Of a stretch of 64,000 nucleotides of DNA, positions 1-7,884 are shown piece after piece (within the stretch, counting starts at the first letter, position 1; every line of letters begins with the position of its first letter). Under the pieces are notes generated by a model that worked only from the letters and a program-made list of their open reading frames with translations, was not told where the DNA came from and searched no databases. Source of the stretch: Mycobacterium shinjukuense (GTDB taxonomy: Bacteria; Actinomycetota; Actinomycetes; Mycobacteriales; Mycobacteriaceae); assembly GCF_010730055.1 (NCBI RefSeq), contig NZ_AP022575.1, positions 2,666,001 through 2,730,000 on the forward strand. The letters are read 5' to 3'. A program made the translations under genes and the position numbers.

Positions 1-111
1 GACGGCACCCCGGTGCCGTGCCGCTGTGATCAGGCACAACCGGAAGATCAACAGCCCAGTCAAACGGTCACTGATCGCCTAGGACCACCGACCAGGTTGG
101 GAATGATTCAT
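1..111. other. window edge, no assignable gene
   Basis: This stretch lies before the stop codon of the ferritin-like gene on the minus strand. Plus-strand frame 2 is open from the window edge to a TAG at 80-82 (26 codons), and frame 1 is open further, to a TAG at 157-159. Either could be the 3' end of an upstream gene in the position of Rv3209, but neither shows a motif I recognise. No hairpin or promoter is evident. Confidence 0.3.
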
Positions 112-807
112 CTAGCTGAGACCGAGTTCGCGCATCCGCTGGTCGTGGGTGTGCTGTAGCCGGTCGAAGAACGCACCGAGCTGGCTCAGGCCGCCGGTTC
201 CCGACACCAGCAGGTCGACCAACTCGTCGTGGTCGGCCAGCACGAACTGCGCCTGGGTGATCGCTTCGCCGAGCAGACGCCGAGCCCACAGCGCCAGCCG
301 GCTGCGCTGCCTGCCGCTGGCCGTTACCGCGGCGCGCACCTCGGCAACGACGAACTGGGAGTGCCCGGTCTCCGACAACGCCGCCCGCACCACGTTGGCC
401 ACCTCGTCGGGCAGCCCGCCGGCGATCTCCAGATACAAATCGGCGGCCAGCGCGTCGCCGACGTAGGTCTTCACCAGGGCTTCCAGCCACGTGCTCGGGG
501 TGGTGAGCCGGTGGTAATTCTCCAGCGGTGACACATACTTGGACATCGCCGCCACCACGTCGACACCGCGACGTTCCAGCGCGTCACGCAGCAGCTCGTA
601 ATGCCCCATTTCGGCGGCTGCGATGCTCGCCATTGAGATCCGCCCCCGAAGGTCCGGCGCCATCCGCGCCTCGTCGGTCAACCGGTAGAAGGCTGCCACC
701 TCGCCATAGGCCAACAGCGCGAACAGCTCATTGACGCCGGGATGATCCGCCGGCAGCGGTGGCCTGGGCGAATCGGCCACCCGGTCGGCGGATGGGGGCG
801 AAGACAT
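112..807 (-). CDS. ferritin-like fold protein (MiaE-like), Rv3210c homologue
   Basis: A 231-residue soluble protein of the ferritin-like/MiaE-related family that mycobacteria carry beside the rhlE helicase. The helical core shows the di-iron type ligand pattern: E36 in AYGEVAAF, E66-x-x-H69 in AEMGHYELL, acidic residues in DALAADLYLEI (about 118-128), and E146-x-x-H149 in SETGHSQF. These suggest a carboxylate-bridged di-iron or related metal site, but the substrate is unknown. MiaE itself hydroxylates a modified tRNA base; there is no evidence this protein does so. The start is the ATG at 807, and the gene is divergent from the helicase. The family call is fairly sure, the activity is not. 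Confidence 0.85.
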   Translation of the reverse strand: MSSPPSADRVADSPRPPLPADHPGVNELFALLAYGEVAAFYRLTDEARMAPDLRGRISMASIAAAEMGHYELLRDALERRGVDVVAAMSKYVSPLENYHRLTTPSTWLEALVKTYVGDALAADLYLEIAGGLPDEVANVVRAALSETGHSQFVVAEVRAAVTASGRQRSRLALWARRLLGEAITQAQFVLADHDELVDLLVSGTGGLSQLGAFFDRLQHTHDQRMRELGLS

Positions 808-1093
808 GGCAACACTCTAATTCGGCGGCCGTCGAGGAAAACGGGAACCTGCCGGGCAACGGCTATCATGCTCCTAGGTAGTGGCGTGATTTCTGTGCTG
901 CCGCTACCGGTGAAATGTGCGTGCACGTGGCTGGCCCGCCCAAACCCGGGGTTTCATCCCGGATTGAGCCCCACACTGGGCAGCGGCCGGCGACTCGGCG
1001 ACGTGATCGGAGTCGGAACTCGTGCGCGCGAACCGCGACAGAGATGCACCGACACCAGACCGATACCGTCACCGAAAGGTTCTTCCACCACCG
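808..1093. promoter_or_regulatory. divergent intergenic region, rhlE promoter/leader
   Basis: This 286-bp gap separates two divergent genes. A TATCAT hexamer at 863-868 could be a -10 box for the helicase, which would give a leader of over 200 nt, as is common for cold- or stress-regulated RNA helicases. A short palindrome AAACC-CGG-GGTTT lies near 942-954. No small gene with a convincing ribosome binding site was seen. Confidence 0.3.
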
Positions 1094-2644
1094 ATGACCG
1101 CACTCCAGAGCACTCCCGGGCCAACCTTTGCCAAACTTGGGGTCCGCGACGAAATAGTCCGCGCGTTAGCGGAAAAGGGCATCACGCGGCCCTTTGCTAT
1201 TCAGGAACTCACCTTGCCGCTTGCGCTGGCTGGCGACGACGTGATCGGCCAGGCCCGCACCGGCATGGGAAAAACCTTTGCCTTCGGCGTGCCATTGCTG
1301 CAGCGCATCTGCTCGGGCACCGGAGTGCGGCCGCTTACCGGCGCCCCACGGGCCCTGGTGGTGGTACCCACCCGTGAGCTGTGCCTGCAGGTGACCGACG
1401 ACCTTGCCACCGCGGCCAAGTACCTGAACGCCGACGACGGCCGCCGCCTGTCAGTGGTGTCGATTTACGGCGGACGGGCCTACGAGCCGCAAATCGAGGC
1501 GCTGCAGAAGGGCGCCGACGTCGTGGTGGGCACCCCCGGTCGGCTGCTTGACCTGTGCCAGCAGGGCCACCTGCAGCTCGGCGGGTTGTCGGTGCTGGTG
1601 CTCGACGAGGCCGACGAGATGCTCGACCTTGGCTTCCTTCCCGATATCGAACGCATCCTGCGTCAGATCCCCACCGATCGCCAGTCGATGCTGTTCTCGG
1701 CGACCATGCCCGACCCGATCATCACCCTGGCCCGGACATTTATGATCCGACCCACCCACATCCGCGCCGAGGCACCGCATTCCTCGGCGGTGCACGACGC
1801 CACCGCGCAGTTCGTCTACCGCGCTCACGCGCTGGACAAGGTGGAACTGGTCAGCCGGGTGCTGCAAGCCCGGGATCGGGGCGCGACGATGATCTTCACC
1901 CGCACCAAGCGCACCGCCCAAAAGGTTGCCGACGAGTTGCATGAGCGCGGCTTCGCGGTGGGCGCCGTGCACGGGGATCTCGGGCAGGTGGCGCGCGAGA
2001 AGGCGTTGAAGGCGTTTCGCACCGGCGAGATCGACGTGTTGGTCGCCACCGACGTGGCCGCTCGCGGCATCGACATCGACGACGTCACCCACGTCATCAA
2101 CTACCAGTGCCCCGAGGACGAAAAGATGTACGTCCACCGCATCGGGCGCACCGGCCGCGCCGGCCGAGCCGGCGTCGCGGTCACCCTGGTGGACTGGGAC
2201 GAGCTGCCCCGCTGGGCGATGATCGACCAGGCGTTGGGCCTGGGCGCCCCCGAACCGGCCGAGACCTACTCCAGCTCACCGCACTTGTACGCCGAGCTGG
2301 CCATCCCGGCCGGTGCCGGCGGCACCGTCGGCTCGCCGCGCACATCGCAGATCAGGCGGCGGGGGGGCCGCGACGGCCAACAGCGTGAGCAGCCGGGGCG
2401 GGCACCCAACGGCTCTCGGCGCCGGCGCACCCGCGGCGGCAAGCCCATCACCGCACACCCCGCCACCAGCCCGGGCGTCGGCGGCGAAGCCGGCGCGCAG
2501 ACCGGGTCCGCCCCGAAGTCCGGCGCCGGCGCCGCGTCTGCGCCGGTCTCCCCGTCCGGCGGCACCGGAACGACCCGGCGGCGCCGTCGTCGTCGTGGGC
2601 CCCGGACCGGCGTCCACGACGGCCTCGCCGCGCCGGCCAACTGA
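1094..2644 (+). CDS. rhlE: DEAD-box ATP-dependent RNA helicase
   Basis: RNA helicase that uses ATP to remodel RNA duplexes in ribosome assembly or RNA decay. Counting from the ATG at 1094 (516 residues), the order is: Q motif around 12-37, Walker A ARTGMGKT (about 54-61, Met where Ser/Thr is common), PTREL (about 92-96), TPGR (147-150), DEAD (171-174), SAT (202-204) and HRIGRTGRAG near 350. The last ~120 residues are low-complexity and rich in Arg and Gly, a typical RNA-binding tail. The frame stays open upstream to 1022, but the ATG at 1094 begins just before the conserved domain. The next gene follows after 11 bp. Confidence 0.93.
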   Translation: MTALQSTPGPTFAKLGVRDEIVRALAEKGITRPFAIQELTLPLALAGDDVIGQARTGMGKTFAFGVPLLQRICSGTGVRPLTGAPRALVVVPTRELCLQVTDDLATAAKYLNADDGRRLSVVSIYGGRAYEPQIEALQKGADVVVGTPGRLLDLCQQGHLQLGGLSVLVLDEADEMLDLGFLPDIERILRQIPTDRQSMLFSATMPDPIITLARTFMIRPTHIRAEAPHSSAVHDATAQFVYRAHALDKVELVSRVLQARDRGATMIFTRTKRTAQKVADELHERGFAVGAVHGDLGQVAREKALKAFRTGEIDVLVATDVAARGIDIDDVTHVINYQCPEDEKMYVHRIGRTGRAGRAGVAVTLVDWDELPRWAMIDQALGLGAPEPAETYSSSPHLYAELAIPAGAGGTVGSPRTSQIRRRGGRDGQQREQPGRAPNGSRRRRTRGGKPITAHPATSPGVGGEAGAQTGSAPKSGAGAASAPVSPSGGTGTTRRRRRRRGPRTGVHDGLAAPAN

Positions 2645-2655
2645 GTCGCTGCCGC

Positions 2656-3879
2656 ATGGTCCGACCCGAACGCCGCACCAAGGTCGATATCCTGGCCGCC
2701 GCGGCGATCGCGGTCGTGGTCGCGGCGATCGCCGCGCTGATCTGGTGGACCAGCGACGCCCGCGCCACCATCAGCCGGCCGGCCGCCGTTGCGGTGCCCA
2801 GCCCGACCCCGGCCCGGGAGGTACCGGCCTCGCTGAAGCACCTCTGGACCGCGAGCAGTCCCGCCACCCGAGTGCCCGTGGCGGTGGGCGGGACCGTGGT
2901 CACCGGCGACGGGCACCGGGTGGACGGGCGCGACCCCGCCACAGGTGAGTCACTGTGGAGCTACGCCCGCGACACCGCGCTGTGTGGGGTTAGCTGGGTG
3001 TACCACTACGCCGTTGCGGTCTACCGGGATGGCCGCGGTTGCGGTCAGGTCAGCACCATCGACGGCTCCACCGGTCGGCGCGGACCGGCCCGCAGCAGTT
3101 ACGCCGATCGGCGCGTGCGTCTTTCCACCGACGGCTCGACGGTGTTGTCGGCCGGCAACACACGCCTGGAACTGTGGCGCTCGGACATGGTGCGGATGCT
3201 GTCCTACGGCGAGATCGACGCCCGGGTGAAACCCGCCAACCGCGGCCTACACTCCGGTTGCACGCTGGAGTCGGCCGCGGCCAGCTCGTCGGCGGTCGCG
3301 GTGCTGGAGGCCTGTGCGAACCAGGCAGACCTGCGGCTCGTGCTGCTGCGCCCGGGCAAGGAAGACGACGAACCGGAACAACGCATCGTGCCCCAACCCG
3401 GTATCCGGCCGGGTTCGGGTGCGCGCGTGCTGGTGGTCTCGCAAAACACCACCGCGGTGTACCTGCCTGGTGGTTCCGGCGGGCCGTCCCGAGTGGAGGT
3501 GATCGACGAGACCGGCGTTACCGTGGCGAGCACCCTGCTGGCCAGGCCGCCGTCACCCGCGGCCGCGGTGTCGCAGACCGGCAACCTGGTGACCTGGTGG
3601 ACCGGCGACGCCTTACTGGTCTTCGATGCCGGCACCCTGGCCCACCGCTACACCATCGCCGCCGGCGACACGACCGCGCCGCTGGGCCCCGGTGTGATGA
3701 TGGCAGGTCAGCTGCTGGTGCCGGTCACCGACGGAATCGGGGTGTACGACCCGGTCAGCGGGGTGAACAGTCGCTACATCCCGGTGACCCGACCGCCGAG
3801 CACCTCCGCTGTCATCCCGATCGTCTCGGGCTCGCGAGTCATCGAGCAGCGCGGCGACACCGTGGCGGTCCTGGGCTGA
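2656..3879 (+). CDS. membrane-anchored PQQ/beta-propeller-like protein, Rv3212 homologue
   Basis: A 407-residue protein with a short basic N-terminus, one hydrophobic segment (about residues 12-31, Ala/Val/Ile-rich, ending IWW) and a long extracytoplasmic part. That part has repeating strand-turn patterns with DG and G-x-x-W elements resembling a PQQ-like beta-propeller (for example TGESLWSY and STGRRGP). Function is unknown; propellers of this kind usually act in protein binding at the cell surface. It lies 11 bp downstream of rhlE and is probably cotranscribed. A strong hairpin follows the stop codon. Confidence 0.85.
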   Translation: MVRPERRTKVDILAAAAIAVVVAAIAALIWWTSDARATISRPAAVAVPSPTPAREVPASLKHLWTASSPATRVPVAVGGTVVTGDGHRVDGRDPATGESLWSYARDTALCGVSWVYHYAVAVYRDGRGCGQVSTIDGSTGRRGPARSSYADRRVRLSTDGSTVLSAGNTRLELWRSDMVRMLSYGEIDARVKPANRGLHSGCTLESAAASSSAVAVLEACANQADLRLVLLRPGKEDDEPEQRIVPQPGIRPGSGARVLVVSQNTTAVYLPGGSGGPSRVEVIDETGVTVASTLLARPPSPAAAVSQTGNLVTWWTGDALLVFDAGTLAHRYTIAAGDTTAPLGPGVMMAGQLLVPVTDGIGVYDPVSGVNSRYIPVTRPPSTSAVIPIVSGSRVIEQRGDTVAVLG

Positions 3880-3890
3880 CTGGCGCCTGC

Positions 3891-3949
3891 GCGAGGAGAC
3901 GCAAAAGCGCCCAAAACCCGCAGTTTTGGGCGCTTTTGCGTCTCCTCGC
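3891..3949. terminator. perfect 27-bp inverted repeat, bidirectional terminator
   Basis: The left arm 3891-3917 and the right arm 3923-3949 are exact reverse complements (27 bp) around the 5-nt loop CCGCA. The outer part reads GCGAGGAGACGC and the inner part GCGCCCAAAAC. It lies between two convergent genes, 12 bp after the plus-strand stop and 12 bp before the minus-strand stop, so it can end transcripts from both sides. Similar GCGAG-AGACGC hairpins recur between convergent genes in mycobacterial genomes (from memory). Confidence 0.9.
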
Positions 3950-3961
3950 CCCGCCCACCCG

Positions 3962-4762
3962 CTACGGCTCCACGCTGAACGTGGGCAACGGTTTGCCGGA
4001 CTTCCAGTGCTTGAGCAGCGCCTGCGCTAGCTCCCGGTAGGCCACCGCGCCCTTGTTCTTACGCGCGGCCATCACCGACGCGCCCGAGGCACTGGCCTCG
4101 GCGAACCGCACGGTGCGCGGGATGGGCGGAGCCAGCACCTGTAGGTCGTAGCGATCGGCGACGTCGAGCAGCACGTCGCGGGTGTGCGTGGTACGGGAGT
4201 CATACAGCGTCGGCAATGCGCCCAGTAGCCGCAGATTGGGGTTGGTGATCTGCTGGACGTCGGCGACCGTGCGCAGGAACTGACCGACGCCCCGGTGCGC
4301 CAGGGTCTCGCACTGCAGCGGAACGATGACCTCGTCGGCGGCCGTCAGACCGTTGAGGGTGAGCACACCCAGCGACGGCGGGCAATCGATGAGGACCACG
4401 TCGAACTGGTCGGAGAGTTTGGCCAGGGCTCGCTTGAGCGCATACTCGCGCCCGGCCCGCATCAACAGCATCGCCTCGGCACCTGCCAGGTCAATGTTGG
4501 CCGGCAGCAGTGTCATCCCTTCTATCGTCGAAACCAGCGGGACGTCGGGCTCGACCTCACCGAGCAGCACCTCGTGCACCGACACCGGCAGCTTGTCGGG
4601 ATCGTGGCCGAGGGAGAAGGTCAGACAACCTTGCGGATCCAGATCGACGAGCAGTACCCGCCGTCCCTTGTCCACCATCGCCGCGCCGAGCGAGGCGACC
4701 GTCGTCGTCTTGGCCACCCCACCCTTTTGGTTGGCCACCGCCAATACCCGGGTCTCTGTCAC
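3962..4762 (-). CDS. ParA/MinD-like ATPase, Rv3213c homologue
   Basis: A 266-residue P-loop ATPase of the ParA/Soj family. The deviant Walker A motif NQKGGVAKTTT begins about residue 11, DLDPQG (Walker A') follows near 41, and the switch-like CPPSLG lies near 127. Such ATPases position chromosomes or protein cargoes by ATP-dependent binding to the nucleoid. No ParB partner is adjacent, so this is probably an orphan family member rather than the chromosomal ParA near oriC. The start is GTG at 4762, with AGGA ten bases upstream; upstream in-frame sequence has no family similarity. It is convergent with the propeller gene. Confidence 0.9.
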   Translation of the reverse strand: MTETRVLAVANQKGGVAKTTTVASLGAAMVDKGRRVLLVDLDPQGCLTFSLGHDPDKLPVSVHEVLLGEVEPDVPLVSTIEGMTLLPANIDLAGAEAMLLMRAGREYALKRALAKLSDQFDVVLIDCPPSLGVLTLNGLTAADEVIVPLQCETLAHRGVGQFLRTVADVQQITNPNLRLLGALPTLYDSRTTHTRDVLLDVADRYDLQVLAPPIPRTVRFAEASASGASVMAARKNKGAVAYRELAQALLKHWKSGKPLPTFSVEP

Positions 4763-4838
4763 ATGCCCATCCTGGCACGTGCACCGCCGCGTGGTTCGGC
4801 CGACGGGTCCGGCATGTCGTCCGGCAGAATCGGTCGGC

Positions 4839-5429
4839 ATGGGTGTGCACAAGCACCGACTGCTGCTGCTCCGCCACGGCGAGACCGCCTGGTCGAAATC
4901 CGGCCAACACACCGGCCGTACCGAGCTAGAGCTGACCCACACCGGCCGGGTCGAGGCCGAGCTCGCCGGGCGGGCTCTGCGTGATCTCAACCTCGTTGAC
5001 CCGGTGGTGATCAGCAGCCCGCGCCGCCGCGCCCTGGCAACCGCCGAGCTGGCCGGATTCACCGTCGATCAGGTATCGCCACTGCTCGCGGAATGGGATT
5101 ACGGCCGCTACGAGGGCCTGACCACCGCGCAGATCCGCGAATCCGAACCCGATTGGCTGGTGTGGACCCACGGATGCCCCGGCGGTGAAAGCGTCGCCCA
5201 GGTCCGTGATCGCGCGGACCTGGCCGTTACCTTGGCGTTGGCGCACCTGCCAACGCGCGACGTGTTGTTCATCAGTCATGGCCACTTCTCTCGGGCGGTG
5301 ATCACCCGCTGGGTCGAGTTGCCGCTCGCGCAGGGCACCCGCTTCGGCATGGCGACCGGATCGATCGGGATCTGCGGGTTCGAGCACGGAATGCGGCAGG
5401 TCAGCAAGCTCGGGTTGACCGGTCGGTGA
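4839..5429 (+). CDS. gpm2: histidine phosphatase superfamily protein Gpm2 (Rv3214-like)
   Basis: A 196-residue branch-1 histidine phosphatase. It shows RHGE at 12-15 (catalytic His13), E85 in LAEWDYGRYEG, and the second catalytic His147 in FISHGHFSR. It is annotated as a phosphoglycerate mutase by descent, but the M. tuberculosis homologue Rv3214 was reported to behave as an acid phosphatase rather than a mutase, and the short length fits that. The start ATG at 4839 directly precedes the first strand. It is divergent from the ParA-like gene and lies 52 bp upstream of entC. Confidence 0.9.
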   Translation: MGVHKHRLLLLRHGETAWSKSGQHTGRTELELTHTGRVEAELAGRALRDLNLVDPVVISSPRRRALATAELAGFTVDQVSPLLAEWDYGRYEGLTTAQIRESEPDWLVWTHGCPGGESVAQVRDRADLAVTLALAHLPTRDVLFISHGHFSRAVITRWVELPLAQGTRFGMATGSIGICGFEHGMRQVSKLGLTGR

Positions 5430-5481
5430 TGCCGCACGTGAGGATGCGCGCTGCGCGGCAGCGCGGTGAGGGGGCGGGCGG

Positions 5482-6582
5482 TTGAGACCCCACCAAACAC
5501 CGTTCACGCTGAGTGGGCCCAGGGGGACCCTGGTCGCCGACGGCGTGCGGGCGTGCTATCAGGACGCGCGGGCGGCGCAAGCGGCACTGCGCTCCGGAGC
5601 GGCGCCAATCTTGGTGGGCGCGTTGCCTTTCGACGTGAATAGGCCCGCTGCGCTGCAGGTGCCGCGTGCGGTGCGGCGCGCCGAAGGGTTGCCCAACTGG
5701 CCGACGGGACCGCTGCCGGTGGTTCGCATCGCTGCGGCCATGCCAACTCCGTCCGATTACCGCGCCCGGATCGGCCGTGCGCGAGATCGGCTCGCCTCGC
5801 CGGGCAACCCGCTGCGCAAGGTGGTGCTGGCCCGAGCGCTGCGGCTGGCGGCCGACGCTCCGCTAGACGCGCGCGTGGTACTGCGTCGGCTGGTCGATGC
5901 CGACCCAACCGCATACGGCTATCTCGTCGACCTATCGCCGGCCGGCGCGGAGTACACGGGGGCAGCCTTGGTGGGCGCAAGCCCCGAACTGCTCGTCGCG
6001 CGCTCCGGCGAGCGCATCGTGTGCCTGCCATTCGCCGGATCGGCTGCACGGGCCGCCGATCCCGAACTCGACGCCGCCAACGGTTTCGCGCTGGCCGGTT
6101 CGGCCAAGAACCGACACGAACACCAGCTGGTCATCGACACCATGCGCGCGGCACTCGAGCCACTGTGCGACGGGTTGACCGTCGCACCCGAACCCCGGTT
6201 GAGCCGCACCGCGGCGGTTTGGCACCTGTGCACGCCAATCAGTGGCCAGTTGCGCGACACATCAACCACCGCAATCGATCTGGCGCTGGCGCTGCATCCC
6301 ACTCCCGCGGTCGGCGGTGTCCCGACCAGCGATGCCGCCAAACTCATCGCCGAACTGGAGGGCGATCGCGGCTTCTACGCCGGTGCCGTGGGCTGGTGCG
6401 ACGTGCGCGGCGATGGCCAATGGGTGGTAGCCATCCGCTGCGCGCAGCTGTCGGCCGACCGTCGCAGCGCGCTGGCGCACGCCGGCGGCGGCATCGTCGC
6501 GGAGTCGGATCCGGATGACGAAGTTGACGAAACCACAACGAAATTCGCCACCATACTGACCGCGTTGGGAGTCGCGAAGTGA
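5482..6582 (+). CDS. entC: isochorismate synthase
   Basis: A 366-residue chorismate-utilising enzyme converting chorismate to isochorismate, feeding menaquinone or salicylate-type siderophore synthesis. The C-terminal two thirds carry the family core: KVVLARAL, GASPELLVARSGER, LPFAGSAARAAD, KNRHEHQLVID, and the metal-binding stretch ELEGDRGFYAGAVGW. A stop codon at 5467-5469 in frame forces the start to the TTG at 5482. A purine-rich GAGGGGG lies just upstream. The stop overlaps the next gene by 4 bp (GTGA). Confidence 0.9.
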   Translation: MRPHQTPFTLSGPRGTLVADGVRACYQDARAAQAALRSGAAPILVGALPFDVNRPAALQVPRAVRRAEGLPNWPTGPLPVVRIAAAMPTPSDYRARIGRARDRLASPGNPLRKVVLARALRLAADAPLDARVVLRRLVDADPTAYGYLVDLSPAGAEYTGAALVGASPELLVARSGERIVCLPFAGSAARAADPELDAANGFALAGSAKNRHEHQLVIDTMRAALEPLCDGLTVAPEPRLSRTAAVWHLCTPISGQLRDTSTTAIDLALALHPTPAVGGVPTSDAAKLIAELEGDRGFYAGAVGWCDVRGDGQWVVAIRCAQLSADRRSALAHAGGGIVAESDPDDEVDETTTKFATILTALGVAK

Positions 6583-7061
6583 CCGAGAACATCCGCCGTG
6601 CCACACCGAAGGACATCGCTGACATTACGGCCATGATCCACGAGCTCGCCCAATTCGAGCGCGCCGCGGATCACTGCACGGTCACCGAAACACAAATATC
6701 CACAGCGCTTTTCGGTAATTCTCCAACGTTACGAGGACACGTGGCCGAGATTGACGGCGCGGTCGCCGCGATGGCGCTGTGGTTTCTCAACTTCTCCACC
6801 TGGGACGGCGTCGCGGGCATCTACCTAGAGGATCTTTATGTGCGACCGAGATTTCGCCGCCGCGGGCTGGCCCGTGGGCTGCTGGCAACGCTGGCAGGTG
6901 AATGCCGAGACAACGGCTACACACGGCTGTCATGGGCGGTGCTCGACTGGAACTGCGATGCGATCGCGCTCTACAAAGGGATCGGCGGACAACCACAGCG
7001 CGAGTGGACCACTTATCGGCTTTCCGGCCCGCGATTGGCCGCGCTGGCCGGACCACGCTGA
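6579..7061 (+). CDS. GNAT-family N-acetyltransferase, Rv3216 homologue
   Basis: A 160-residue GCN5-related acetyltransferase. The acetyl-CoA binding motif A is visible as YLEDLYVRPRFRRRGLAR (about 88-105, R-R-x-G-x-A type), and motif B follows with LSWAVLDWNCDAIALYKGIG. The sequence resembles the spermidine/diamine N-acetyltransferase-like branch, but the substrate cannot be read from it. The GTG start overlaps the entC stop, implying translational coupling. Its 3' end overlaps the convergent gene by 49 bp. Confidence 0.88.
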   Translation: MTENIRRATPKDIADITAMIHELAQFERAADHCTVTETQISTALFGNSPTLRGHVAEIDGAVAAMALWFLNFSTWDGVAGIYLEDLYVRPRFRRRGLARGLLATLAGECRDNGYTRLSWAVLDWNCDAIALYKGIGGQPQREWTTYRLSGPRLAALAGPR

Positions 7062-7444
7062 TCGAAGCTGGCCGCCCAACGCACGGCCGAAGGACTGAAC
7101 AGCAATGCCAATGCGGTCAGCGCCACCAGTCCCAGCGGGATCCCGAATACAGGTCGGTGCGAGCCCACGGCCAGATACCACGACACGGGCAGCTGCAACA
7201 GCTGGGCAAACACCGCCACCCCGCGGCCCCAGCGCCTGCCGCCCACCAGCGCGCAGCCGGCGGCCAGCACCCCTCCACCGACCAGCACAAACCAGGCGGC
7301 CGTCCCCAGGCCGTTGACGACATGCTGGTCGGCTCCGGCGATCCCGCGCACCACCAGCACCGCGGCCACCACCAGCGCGGCGGTGCCCTGCGCGGCGACG
7401 ACCAGCCCTGCGCCACGCACGGTGATCGGAACGCGAACGGTCAC
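7013..7444 (-). CDS. small integral membrane protein, Rv3217c homologue
   Basis: A 143-residue protein with four hydrophobic segments, at about 10-31, 40-60, 67-86 and 92-113, and a short charged tail. No catalytic motif is visible and the function is unknown. The GTG at 7444 was chosen because the predicted protein then begins right before the first membrane segment; the frame is open to 7624 but that part looks non-coding. The last 49 bp are shared with the 3' end of the GNAT gene on the other strand. Confidence 0.82.
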   Translation of the reverse strand: MTVRVPITVRGAGLVVAAQGTAALVVAAVLVVRGIAGADQHVVNGLGTAAWFVLVGGGVLAAGCALVGGRRWGRGVAVFAQLLQLPVSWYLAVGSHRPVFGIPLGLVALTALALLFSPSAVRWAASFDQRGPASAANRGPESR

Positions 7445-7713
7445 ACCGTCAGCGTAGCCATGGCGGCATTGGTGACCCGCTGCACGTGATCGCTCGGGTT
7501 CAGCACTGGCCAGCTGCATCGCATTGGTCGCAGCCGTCACATCAGTATCTGCGCTGGGCGACAACGAATTTGCCCACCTTGTAGCGACAACCACAGCGGG
7601 AGCCGCTAGGTGGCTGCGCCTCATCGTGACTCACCCGGGTTGTCGCGCTGAGACGGGCACAACGCGAGCATCGTTCCCAGCAGTGACCAATGTGGTGGAT
7701 GTGAAAACGCCTC
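7445..7713. other. intergenic, no gene recognised
   Basis: The sequence between the small membrane protein gene and the tandem repeat shows no reading frame with a ribosome binding site or recognisable protein. Open frames here on both strands are incidental. It may hold the promoter of the minus-strand gene. Confidence 0.4.
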
Positions 7714-7871
7714 CGGCTCCTCAGCGGGCCACACCGGCCCGCATCGTCGCCGCGCCTCAGCCCAATCGCCCGGCTCCTCAGCGGGCCACACCGGCCCGCA
7801 TCGTCGCCGCGCCTCAGCCCAATCGCCCGGCTCCTCAGCGGGCCACACCGGCCCGCATCGTCGCCGCGCCT
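7714..7871. repeat. 57-bp tandem repeat, about 2.8 copies (VNTR-like)
   Basis: The unit begins CGGCTCCTCAGCGGGCCACA. Two complete identical copies occupy 7714-7770 and 7771-7827, and a third matches for its first 44 bases (7828-7871) before diverging. The unit contains the inner palindrome GGGCC-ACACC-GGCCC. The position, GC-rich sequence and unit length resemble mycobacterial interspersed repeat/VNTR loci. The third copy ends 13 bp upstream of the next start codon. The 57-bp length is a multiple of three. Confidence 0.92.
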
Positions 7872-7884
7872 AAGCTCATGCGTC

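Noticed and set aside
7714..7871. CRISPR array
   Set aside because: The units are head-to-tail without unique spacers, and no cas genes are near.
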